Source of the DNA: Lingula anatina
Taxonomy: Eukaryota; Brachiopoda; Lingulata; Lingulida; Lingulidae
Direction: 5' to 3'
Assembly: GCF_001039355.2 (NCBI RefSeq)
Contig: NW_019775825.1
Coordinates: forward strand, 64,854-120,387
Length of the DNA: 55,534 nt
In this document: one piece after another, positions 40,127 through 50,940 of the stretch
Layout of the letters: each line of letters opens with the position of its first letter
Position numbering within the stretch: the first letter of the stretch is position 1
The notes under the pieces: model-generated
What the model saw: only the letters and a program-made list of their open reading frames with translations
What the model was told of the DNA's origin: nothing
Databases searched by the model: none
Program-made: the position numbers and the translations under genes

Positions 40127-41764
40127 ATGAAGAAGGTAAGGCAGTAGGTTTGAATGACGAATTTTGTTTTTGATAAAAATGCCTACTAAAGAAAACTTCA
40201 GCCAGAAGCGATGATATCCATTCACTTCATTCTCCTCCTTTGGTGAGCTGTGAGGTTAAGAAGTTGAGGTTTAGATAGGTCATTGGGAAATACGGCGTAA
40301 CGATCAATTAAAAAAGCCAGTCACTCAGTGGTGTGCTAATGTTAAATATAGGCATTAGTTAGAATGGTTCAACAGACTGGTTTCAGAAATCTACATCTAC
40401 GTAAGTTTAATATGACGGAAGATAGCAAATGTCAACCATGTTGTCATTTTTTCTTTCCACAGAAAATGTCGCTCCGCTGGGCCGACGAGATGGAGGACAA
40501 CGGCTCCCTGTGGGAAGGTCTGGGGACCCTGCGGGAAGAGGACGACGGCAACGACGACCTAAGCCTGTCTCAGTCATCAGAGGAAGACGGTGCCCCGTCT
40601 CCAGTCTATCTGAAACGCTGGGGAGTCCCCATTAAGACTGGTTTTGAGGAGCTGGAGCCCCTGGTGTCCAGGGAGATGGAGCCCATGTTCTCAGCTCGCC
40701 TTGGGTCAGGTTATTACTTAGAGAGAGCGTCTAGTAGTGAATCAATAGCCACAGATCTGTCCTTACTGTCCTGTTCCTCTCTTGGAGTGAAAAAGGTCGA
40801 AAGAACCCGTAGAAAACAGTCTAAAAATCAGATCCGTGATACTGAAAATACGAACATCAAAACTAACTGGGATCAAATATCAGCCAATGAAAACAGTAGC
40901 CTGACGCAGATGGTGTTGAAGGACGCCTCTGCCATGCAGGGGGTCGGCGGAGGCGCGTCTTTTAGTTTGTTGAACATGACACGCGCCATTGAAGCTTTAA
41001 ATGAAGCGGAGCGCAAGCTTATCTTAAAGACATATCATACCAGGGGAATAATGGGGGTTGTCAAAAGTTACAGCACCACCGACGTCAGAGAAAGTGGCAC
41101 TTACACCCCAGTAAAGTTGAGACAACAGAAGACACTTGAACAAAAAGCGACGCGAACCCAGTCCGCTTCGTCAGACCGCAGACCCTCCCGCGTCTCCATT
41201 AGGGAGTGTCCAAGCTCTGCAGGGTCGCATCTTCCTGGCATTGGTCAGGCGTCCACGCGGGGAGGAAGTGGGGCGTCTAGGACTTCCGCTGACCAAAGAT
41301 TGGTCAGTGCAAAGAAAGTTTTCAGAAACTTCAGCAGAATGAGCTCAAAAATGAGACGTAAAATACTGAACACTTTGGCAGACTTAGACCATAACACAGG
41401 GTACGGTGACACACATCACGCTTCCATGGAAACGATGAAAGATCCGTCTGCGTTTCTTCGTATTGAGGACGACTTCCAGAAACTTCCGCGCATGCCCCAG
41501 AGGATACGCATAGCACCTCAGCTAGCTAAAGTAATCAAAGACGACATAAGGGACAGAATAGGGAAACCTAGATATACCGAAATCAAAGAAACACTCTTAC
41601 AAAGATTCAATAAAAATTTGGACCAGAACGAGCGAACTCAGAGAAATTTGATGATATTTAACTGGCTTCAGAATTTGGACGAGAAAAACTTTGAACCTAT
41701 GGAACCAGAAAGAAATCCCGAGCTCCGTATGCAAATGTATGGAGTTACAACAACAGTTCAATGA
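40127..41764 (+). CDS. unrecognised protein with C-terminal Trp-Leu motif (cluster member 2)
   Basis: Two coding exons are proposed: 40127-40135 (MKK, phase-0 donor GTAAGG) and 40463-41764, after a good acceptor (TTTCTTTCCACAG). Together they encode 436 aa; the Met right after the acceptor (40466) could also start. I do not recognise a family. The N terminus is acidic with Trp residues (SLRWADEMEDNGSLWEGL), the middle is Ser/Arg-rich and disordered, and there are two helix-prone blocks (SLLNMTRAIEALNEAERKLI; RLVSAKKVFRNFSRMSSKMR). The C-terminal helical segment holds I401-F402-N403-W404-L405, the signature shared with the genes at 36379, 50940 and 54202. There is no signal peptide or membrane span. 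Its function is unknown. Confidence 0.8.
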
Positions 41765-43734
41765 CCTGAATTACAAAACGTTTTTGTCTTCTTTCTACCT
41801 TTACTTAGAAATAGGAAAATTTTATCTTGGGGGGACTAAGGAAACATTTCAACATGTTAAGTGCTGAAGAAAAATGAACATCAGTTATCGAAACATTTAC
41901 ATTTGGACGAGTATTATTCAATGCTCTCCGTGCATATTATGACGTATTTCCATCCTTTCCTTTGTTGACTTTTCAATCAAATAGCCTCTGGCGTTCTTTT
42001 CCTGTTTTCGGGATAAGCAGTTACATGTTTTGGTGTCAAGTCAATTGGATCGGTGCTTGGTCATGTAAAAACCAATCGATTGCTCAAACAAGGTTGATTT
42101 TTTAACACACCATTTTCATGCAACTTGAATGCTCACATTTGGTGCTTTTTTGCGGTTCAAGACAATGTCACAAAGCGCAATATGAATAAATTTTTAATAT
42201 TAAATCACACCAGTTTTGGTTAATGTTATTGCATTTACCGTCACGTATGCTCGATTTATTTAAAACTTGAACATAAGAAGAATGAAACTCATGTTTTATC
42301 TTAAAAGGTGGCCTCTAAAAAGGAAACAGAGACAATACCATCTTTTTGTTACATTTTTATACTTTACTTTTTTATACTTTAGACAAAAAAGAATTGAAAG
42401 AACCATGTAGAAGATAACTGTTTTGCTATACAAAGTAAACTGTACGAACGTTAATCGTAATTATAATTTTTAAAACATTTTGGCAATGGACAGTTTCAAA
42501 AACAAATAGAAAACAAGATTCAACTAATTGCTAAATTTCAAAAATCAACTTGTTCGTCGGCCGGCGTTCATTTAATGGCGACAGTAAATGGTACACACTG
42601 TACCCGGTTTTAAAAAAATCCTTTTAATATGGGCGGCCCATGCAGTGCAAGGTTCTCGTTATAGGAATATACACAAAGAGATTGTAGTATGTTATTTTGT
42701 CCTAAAAATCATTTGAAAAAAAAAAAACGTTTTATTTTCAAGAGCGTTAATCTGCAGCTAATGTTTCGTTCCAAAGGTAGTGTTGGAATGCACATGCTGC
42801 AGTTTTCAGGTGTCTCCGGATATTAAAGTAAACCGTAGCTATTTAGATAGCAAACAGGGTATCAACATGCTAATTTGTACTTTATCGACATTCTTTAATT
42901 CCTGCAAATTGAATTTAAAAGAAAATTCCTCGCGAAAATTGGCGAATGAATAGGCCTTTCACACAATGAAATTGAGTTGGGATGATTTTTTTGGGAGGAG
43001 TCAAATTTAACTTGTGCCCAAACAATCATAAATACAAAACTAAAGAGTGATCTAAACAGGAGGTCAGAAAACAAATTTTCCTTTTTTTTGGCGACAAGTA
43101 ATTGCTCAACACCACTCACCTACACTATCCCTTCAATGTAACCTAAAAGTAAATCAAAATATGATTAATACTAACATTTTACAATTTACAAGCACCTAAT
43201 TAATTGGTTAAATTATTTTGGGCTGTTTGTTATTTTAAAGCTGTACACAGGACGTCATAACATCGTCACCGGCATCGTAACACAGAGGTAACCGTAGGCC
43301 ATTTCATCAATGGAAACTATAGGACCAATTCTTCGATCTCATTATTAGTTGTGCTAAGCTGGTATTGAATTGAGCCCATGTTACACGCATTCTTAAGTCA
43401 GCATAAACAATTCTTAAGTTTATATTAGTGCTGTCACGGGTCTTGTAACTTTCCATGCACGAGAGCGTCCTTTACGTCACATCACGCTGCGTTGTACGAT
43501 AATGGGCATTTTTCATTTGCTTTAATACTGTATGACTTATAGCCTGCGTTTCAATTTACTGCAAACCGTTCCTGAGTGCCGACTGAGTCATTTGTCATCC
43601 GTGAGCTGAATTGTGTTCTCTGTCCACCCGGTAATTTGTCCCTGGATGTTTCTGTTAATGGATAGTTTACAGACAGCGAGGTACGCGTGAAGTGTTGTCA
43701 GTCCTGGATATTACTTGGATGACTGAGGCCGGTC
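41765..43734 (+). other. 3' UTR of cluster gene 2 and intergenic DNA
   Basis: A candidate poly(A) signal AATAAA lies at 42185-42190, about 420 bases past the stop. The remaining AT-rich sequence shows no gene that I can support. Confidence 0.55.
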
Positions 43735-44130
43735 ATGGCGCTTCCTCGCATACGACAGGGCTCCCCATGCCTGATACAGGCGCACTGGGACGGACAGAGT
43801 GACCAGGGCCCGGTTGCACCAACCGGTCGTAAGTGAGGCGTAGCAGTTGCGCCGGCGTAAACCGGGCGCAAAATGCTACGCCCGAGAAAAGCCAGTTGCA
43901 CCAAATTGGAGTAGTGTTTACGTCGGTCTTAACTTAGTCGTAAATTTACGCCTGCTAGTTAGGTGGAGTAAGTCGGTCGTAGCTCGTTTTCCACTATGGC
44001 TAGGCTGGCACAGAGAGAGCTTGATGACAATTATCGTAGTTGACGTAGATTATGTGGGTTGTTTTTTGTTTATTTCTTACACAAAACTTCCGTCTGTATA
44101 GCTTGGTTTTTAAAAAACTAATTTTATACA

Positions 44131-44172
<42 letters not shown>

Positions 44173-47100
44173 TATTAAATACATTATGTGTGTAGCCATG
44201 TACATGTACATGCATGTGTTCAAATTAAATCTTACCACTCATGTCGACACGCCTTGGCTCTCAGCAGTACGGTGTCTTTAATTCTTTTCACGATTTTTGA
44301 CAAACCATAACAAACCATAGTCATTTTTTATTCACATTTTATATCATTCATATTTTACTATATATAAACATAGAGACGAAAGCTTAAAATATCAACATTT
44401 TAAGGCTCATATAATATGTATTAGGTCTCTTGTATTTCTCAATCTCCAAGATGTAAGCTCGATTGAATTAAATGATACCTCACGGTGTAACCATAGATAA
44501 AAAAGGTCATGAAATTGTAGTAAAATTATAAAAAGAAAGCAATGCTGGCTTTTTNNNNNNNNNNNNNNNNNNNNNNNNNNNNNNNNNNNNNNNNNNNNNN
44601 NNNNNNNNNNNNNNNNNNNNNNNNNNNNNNNNNNNNNNNNNNNNNNNNNNNNNNNNNNNNNNNNNNNNNNNNNNNNNNNNNNNNNNNNNNNNNNNNNNNN
44701 NNNNNNNNNNNNNNNNNNNNNNNNNNNNNNNNNNNNNNNNNNNNNNNNNNNNNNNNNNNNNNNNNNNNNNNNNNNNNNNNNNNNNNNNNNNNNNNNNNNN
44801 NNNNNNNNNNNNNNNNNNNNNNNNNNNNNNNNNNNNNNNNNNNNNNNNNNNNNNNNNNNNNNNNNNNNNNNNNNNNNNNNNNNNNNNNNNNNNNNNNNNN
44901 NNNNNNNNNNNNNNNNNNNNNNNNNNNNNNNNNNNNNNNNNNNNNNNNNNNNNNNNNNNNNNNNNNNNNNNNNNNNNNNNNNNNNNNNNNNNNNNNNNNN
45001 NNNNNNNNNNNNNNNNNNNNNNNNNNNNNNNNNNNNNNNNNNNNNNNNNNNNNNNNNNNNNNNNNNNNNNNNNNNNNNNNNNNNNAACCATAGTCATTTT
45101 TTATTCACATTTTATATCATTCATATTTTACTGTATATAAACATAGAGACGAAAGCTTAAAATATCAACATTTTAAGGCTCATATAATATGTGTTAGGTC
45201 TCTTGTATTTCTCAATCTCCAAGATGTAAGCTCGATTGAATTAAATGATACCTCACGGTGTAACCATAGATAAAAAAGGTCATGAAATTGTAGTAAAATT
45301 ATAAAAAGAAAGCAATGCTGGCTTTTTTTGATTATTTTCAGACTCAAATGTTCCAATAACAAATGTGAAAGTGTTCAAATCCATTAATAGAAATACGTAC
45401 TGCCTCCAACGCGTTTTTCTCATTTACAACAGCATACTATAATAGCATACATAGCATACTATAATAATATTTTGATTCGGAATATATTTACGATTTTATT
45501 GCTATATATCCAAGGCAACAGCAAAGTTAATGTATTTTAACGTTCTTATTTCTAAATCAAAATGGAATAATGTAGCTCATGAATTTCTCCGTCACTGAAA
45601 TGCTCCTTTTGTGTTTATATATGTCATCATTCCATTATGACTGCAGCTGAGAACTCCTCATTTGCCCAATTATACCATCGTTGGCCAGTGGCGCAACGGA
45701 GCGTTACTCGGGCGTAGTTACGACGATCAGTTTTTGTCTTGGTGCAACGGGCGTAAGCAGGGAGAGTAAACCTGGCGCACGGACGCCAGGCGTTGCTGTT
45801 TACGACAGTCGTAGCCGAGTAAATTTACGCCCTGTTGGTGCAACCGGGCCCAGGAGAATAATAACACCACGGACTGGAAGAAGAACTCGTATTCGCTCTC
45901 AAATAGCCTTAACCTTCCGACCCCATCTGATTCCATGCTAACCGCTTGTCCAGCGAAGTTAGGGACACGGTGTTTGTCCACGCCTTCGGTTTTTATACAG
46001 GAACGCTGCAATTCTCCACTTCTCCGTGCACGGCGTGATGAGCATGGTTCAAAGCAGTCCTCTCTGGCAGACAACCAAAAGTCTTTTTCTGGTCTTCTTC
46101 CTCTTATTCGAGTCACAAATTCCGACTGCGATCTTCGTGATTCTCAGAAATTTTCAGAAATTCGGGACTCGAAAGAAAGGTTGACAATGCCTGCTGTGGC
46201 CCCAGGGGCCCACCCCCTCTGTCTAAGGAGGGCAAGGAGCCAGGAAAACCCGCGGCAACTGGGTGGCTGCGGAAAGCAGTTTTATTCTCCTCGGTTGTCG
46301 AGGAAGACTGTATTGAATACCAGTATTACGACGGATATATTTAGAAAACAGGGGGAGAAGGTTTTGAGTTTTGAAAGAGAGAATTCTGATGAGGCAGATG
46401 CACAAACATCGTCAGGTATGCAGCTCAGTGTTTCCTATATTCGTTTCACCATAACCGAAAAAATATGTTACTGTTCAATTTATTTTGATCAAGTTAAAAA
46501 TCCCCATTACTGATAAAATTGAGTAACTATTCACTTAAAAATCCCCATTTCTGATAACATAGAGTAACTATTCACTTAATTTTAATAAAGTTGAAAATCA
46601 CTTAAATAATTGTACCGAAATAAAAATGTAAAAGCATTAAAGATAACATAAAAGATTTTGAAGGTTTTGTTAAAATTGCACTCACAAAGCTGATGAGGTC
46701 TTTGGGCACACGATAAATAATCTGGGTACTTAAATTATTTAAAGTCCATTGTAATTTTCCAATAAAAGCCACATGCTACACTACAATAAAGATATGATTT
46801 ACAAGATAGCCCCTTAACATAGATTTACACATTTGACAGGCGAATATTTACTACAGTACATTTCCAATAAGCATTATAAAGAAGGTAAATAGCTATTGCT
46901 TTAGCAATAAGTCTTTTTATCAAGTAATGACCCAATCCTCAAATCACTTTTGAAAATGTACCATAAGATGAATTGTCAACCTGAACACACAAAAAATTAG
47001 TACAACAATAAAAGTTTGAAACTCGTGTTTATTTTCATAATCTCGTGTCTTTTGTTTGAATTGATGTATTGATCGATCGCTGTGGGATCAAACTGATATC

Positions 47101-49114
47101 GATTAGCATGCAGTTGTTTAGCAAAGCTGTGCCACACTAAGTAACTTAACACAATGCCGTGTATAATTGGTGCCTATTAAGGCCTATATATAACTTAACG
47201 GCACCCGGGGGTGGCTTATATAATTTTCCTAATTGGCGGTGCATCAGTAAAACAACTGTATATTTAATTGAAATAAGTCGATGTCAGTCTGTTATGTTCA
47301 ACAGCAGATATCCTGTCGTAATCAATAGGTGTGAGTAAACACCTGGATTATTGTGAAGATGTTCAAGCTATGAACCCGTGCCTACAGGTCTTTTACATAG
47401 CATATTCATGATATTTATGAGAACAAGAGGCCTATGATTTTAAACCATATTTCCTCCTATTTCTAGGACAATGAAATTGGTCAGGCCCAGTCAAGTTTAC
47501 AATGTTTACATAGAATTGTGGCGATATTACTCAAGCTACCAATAAAACAGCCATGCACTCCATTTAGTTCAATCAGTTGCTATCAAAGTGACTTATTATA
47601 GCCTCCTACGTGCACTTGCTCTTCATTTGACTTTTGGCTATCACTATTTAGTTGATTAGGTTTATTTTTCAGCGGAGGATTTCCGTTGCAGGGAACCGCG
47701 CTGATCAAGAAGTGTTGTTTGATCGATAACCTGCCTTCACTCCTGTCTGTGGTTCCTGTGCTGAATATATAATCTCCGTGATTGAGAGGGTGGAATCTCA
47801 GGATGTGAATCAATAGTACGGTTTTTCCATCCGGGGTGTTAATTAATAACGCTGTTACCTTACATACCTTTATATATTATACCTCATCTAAGATTTCCCA
47901 ATCATTGCCAGTTGTCAACATTTTTTTCCATTTACAAGTTTTTGCATTTTAACCGAAAAGATATCTTAAAATATTATCCTGAAGTTTACGCCATATTTGT
48001 GTATACCACAAACATGTCTAAATAAAATAATTTAAATCCAGTTATTAAGGAGATAAATACAATTGAAACAATATATCGATGTGTAAACTGTACTTAAACG
48101 CTTACAAATATAGGCTCTAAAATAAAAGACAATTTCATTCAGAAACTTAACAATGACGACAACAGATAAAACTTCAGAAGACAGGTTTCATTAAGATATA
48201 ATAGACAGCCAGCATTCTAGACGTTCTGGTAAAAGATGCTCGTTATCCAATATCCGCTGTCTGACAATTATTTCAATGTGTTATTCTGTAAACTGACAAC
48301 CGAATTTATTGTCATCCTAGGGCAATGCATGTAGCTAACATGAAGTATTATGTTACATTAAGCTTTAATAACCCCTTGTTTCCAAGTCTTTTTAATTGAT
48401 TTTATTTTTATTTCCACTTAACACTTACGTATTACCATATAAAGAAGGGATTACTAGGCAATAAACTTGTCGCAAACGACAAAACATGCAATAACCTGAA
48501 TACATACAGATATATTTGAAGACATATTTCCCACATTTGGTTAAGAGTGCTGTCATTCTTATTTTCCATCCTTAGAGCAATATCAGCATAGTAGCAACGG
48601 TTTGCATTTGTTCTACTGGAAACATTGTTTACAACACCTCTAATATAGGCCTACTTAAATTCGGTCTCCGGCATGTTTCCATTATCTATTTATATTTAAC
48701 CTTTGGGAAACCACGCCATTATCACTTTTCATTCATGATTTATTGGAAGGACACCTCTGCATATTAATTTGCTTGTGTTTATTTGTTATTAGGTGTCATT
48801 GTTAATTTATATTTTCTACAGATCCAGCAGAGAAAAAAGCGGCGTCCTCTTTTTATCTTGGAGACAGCGTAGAAAGCCTGGAGTCACGTGAGGAACGGTA
48901 TTCTTTGTCGTCTGCAGGAAGTTCTAGACAAACAGAAAGTCTAGAGTCACAAAGCGATCGTAACTCCTTGTCGTCTGGTGGAAGTTCTAGAAACCAGTCT
49001 CAGATGGACAGAGCCGATAGTGCAAAGACAGAACAATATGGTAATAGGCCAATCACAGATTCCCACTATGAAGGACACCGTCTTCAAGAATGCGAAAATT
49101 TAAACGACAGCTGA
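43735..49114 (+). CDS. unrecognised Ser-rich protein, first coding exon split by a transposon (cluster member 3)
   Basis: Visible coding blocks are 43735-43806, 45854-46415 and 48822-49114. ATG 43735 (G at -3 and +4) opens 24 codons that end at CAG, where a 2-kb inverted-repeat element begins. After the element and a second CAG, the same frame continues to a donor at 46416 and joins the last exon in phase (308 aa if the element is ignored). The C-terminal part has two tandem 21-residue repeats (ESLESxxxxxSLSSxGSSRxx). No domain is recognised, and the Trp-Leu motif of the neighbours is absent. In this assembly, translation may start only at ATG 45935 (257 aa), or the gene may be disrupted. The element's first strong donor (GTAAGT at 43829) would put the frame out by one. 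Confidence 0.55.
44133..44169. repeat. (TA)n microsatellite inside the TIR element
   Basis: About 18 TA repeats lie within the left half of the 2-kb element. Simple repeat. Confidence 0.95.
44313..44554. repeat. 242-bp direct repeat, left copy, flanking the assembly gap
   Basis: This copy ends exactly where the gap starts (44555). It is nearly identical (I see two substitutions) to 45086-45327, which starts exactly where the gap ends. That symmetry is typical of an unresolved tandem repeat or of two haplotypes joined by the assembler. Confidence 0.95.
44555..45085. other. assembly gap (531 N)
   Basis: These are undetermined bases inside the 2-kb TIR element. Open frames reported across the gap are not real. 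Confidence 0.99.
45086..45327. repeat. 242-bp direct repeat, right copy, flanking the assembly gap
   Basis: This is the right partner of 44313-44554. If it is a genuine tandem repeat, the period would be 773 bp including the gap. If it is an assembly artefact, the true element is shorter by up to that amount. Confidence 0.95.
46416..48821 (+). other. intron of cluster gene 3
   Basis: This 2.4-kb intron has a GTATGC donor and a TTTTCTACAG acceptor. It is AT-rich. A 76-codon minus-strand open frame at 47583-47813 has no supporting feature. I see no nested gene or mobile element. Confidence 0.55.
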
Positions 49115-50547
49115 GCATGTATTTGAGACTTTGTTTCTTATAATGATACATACAGGAAGGGGCCCCAGTGATATCTTCTTTTAAAAGACTGATTTTAAGC
49201 AATGAGAATGAAATGATGTAGAGAAAATCTGTTTCTTTCTTTCTTTTCTTTTTTTTATTATTACACTGAATTCTCAAAGGTTAATGAGAAAAGGTGGCCT
49301 GTTGTTCTATTTTCACGTATAGCTAGGATGTAGGTTGGCAAAGAATCACTACCACTGCACGGAATGTTTTATGGAAATACGTGTAGAAATGGAAGGGCAA
49401 ACTGAGAATCAAATTGTCTCATTATAGAATCATATATCATTTGAATGTCTGTCAAGTGACAAAGCTGCCATGTTTTGGCAATCATTTTTTTTTTCAAAAT
49501 TGTTTTTTTTTCTGTGTATCTCCCTTACAGAAATGGAAATAAGAAGTCACAGTTGCTAGCAAATGGTACTTGATAATGTGGAATAAATATCAAGGTTAAC
49601 GACCAATAACTCCCTTACATGTATGGAAAAATAAACTACATTATAAAAAAGAACTTGAACGGCAGAAAATGCTTTTATTGACTTTCCGTAACACATAGAA
49701 TTAAAGAAAATTTGCATGGAACAACCACACATAAGTTGGCACAACCACAGATATAGCACATCTTAGTTCATCACGCTTTATATATATATATATAAATAAT
49801 ACTGAATAAAGTTGAATGTTACAAATGATGGCCGTGAAGTGATAGGAAGCTTAATAAAATGTCGATATATTTCTTTCATGCAGTGAATATCAACATGAAC
49901 TTGGTGGGTGTGCTTGAAATGGCGTTGACATCGTTTAATTAAACCCTTAATGGACAGAAATACATAAGTTCGGTGCAAGTTCCAAAATCAAATATACCTT
50001 ACAAAATACTTTTTATATGTTAACTTGGCTTAATCTTAATAAACGTTTGCATGTTTTTTCCCATTCATTCAAGTAAAAAGACATTCTTTTCATTCCGTAC
50101 TGCAATGTAACATTTCCTACAAATATAAAAACAATTAAAGACGCCATACCCCCATGAATGGTTCTTTCAGTGTTAACAGACAAAAACTAATTTTCTACAC
50201 GATACAATGCTACAGCATTGGTGGGATCGGCGGGTATAGGTGTTTGGAGCCACATCCTAGGCCCAAACTTGTTTTTAACGACGAGGTTTTTTATCAGTAT
50301 GTTAAGGAAGATTAAAGTCAATGTTAATCCTTTGTTGTTTCCGTGATTGAATCACATCACTTTTTATGCGATTTCCTGACAAATCTGCCACGTTTGTGTA
50401 CCTTTCTAAGCCATAAAACAGTAGAAAATCAACCAAACCAAGGGCTGATTTGGCAAATACGTCCCCATTCTGTTTGAAGTATCTTTGTGCGTCGTATTAT
50501 TGTCTTCGTATCTTAATGCAGCAAGTGAGAGTTGTTCTAGAAGTATG
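49115..50547. other. intergenic region between convergent cluster genes 3 and 4
   Basis: AT-rich sequence with short A- and T-runs and a (TA)n stretch near 49780. I see no gene or structured element. Confidence 0.55.
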
Positions 50548-50940
50548 TTATGGCATATCAGGCTTGGTTCCCTCGGCACGTTTCAGCCACTGCCATACGG
50601 AGTCGTTTTTATCTTGAGGGAGATACGGCGACTTGGCCGAGTCAGGGACGTGGGTCGTTTCCACTTCATTCGCCTTTTGTACTGCCTCTAATTCTCTTGG
50701 AGTAATATCCTTTCTAGTGTCTGTATCACGGTGCTTGAGATTCATCCTCTTCGTACGCAAGATAATATGATTTAATTGAGCCTCGTTTTTGCTGTGTCTA
50801 CCCAGTTCTGGTCCGTGTTTAACACTGCCATTTGGGTGGAATTGCACGTGCGTGTAACCTCGCGAAAGTGTCAGTACTCGCGTGGGCGCACACGAATTTA
50901 CTGTCAAAGCGTTAATACTGGAATGTCTGTTGAAACTCAT
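50548..50940 (-). CDS. unrecognised small protein with C-terminal Trp-Leu motif (cluster member 4)
   Basis: This is a single exon of 130 aa from ATG 50940. The same frame is open without a Met to about 50990, so an upstream exon is possible (a pyrimidine-rich CTCTCACCCAAG precedes it). No family is recognised. It is basic, with many Arg, His and Lys residues and a helix-prone block (TPRELEAVQKANEVE). The near-terminal segment V115-W116-Q117-W118-L119 matches the signature in the genes at 36379, 40127 and 54202, and only 11 residues follow it. The coding strand is GC-richer than the flanks. Its small size lowers confidence, but the shared motif supports it. Confidence 0.65.
   Translation of the reverse strand: MSFNRHSSINALTVNSCAPTRVLTLSRGYTHVQFHPNGSVKHGPELGRHSKNEAQLNHIILRTKRMNLKHRDTDTRKDITPRELEAVQKANEVETTHVPDSAKSPYLPQDKNDSVWQWLKRAEGTKPDMP

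Larger units (their letters stand above)
43807..45850. mobile_element. about 2-kb TIR element inserted in a coding exon
   Basis: The termini are inverted repeats: GGCCCGGTTGCACCAAC at 43807 and its exact reverse complement ending at 45850, with weaker inverted similarity continuing inward through GTCGTAAA-type motifs. A 3-bp CAG lies on both sides (43804-43806 and 45851-45853). No transposase is visible, but 531 bases are undetermined, so it is non-autonomous or incompletely assembled. A 3-bp duplication would fit Harbinger- or CACTA-like transposition; this is not diagnostic. Confidence 0.8.

Noticed and set aside
44507-45097. Long open frames on both strands across the N gap
   Set aside because: They consist of undetermined bases and are artefacts.
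47583-47813. Minus-strand 76-codon frame in the intron of cluster gene 3
   Set aside because: There is no Trp-Leu motif, no splice partners and no domain; probably chance.
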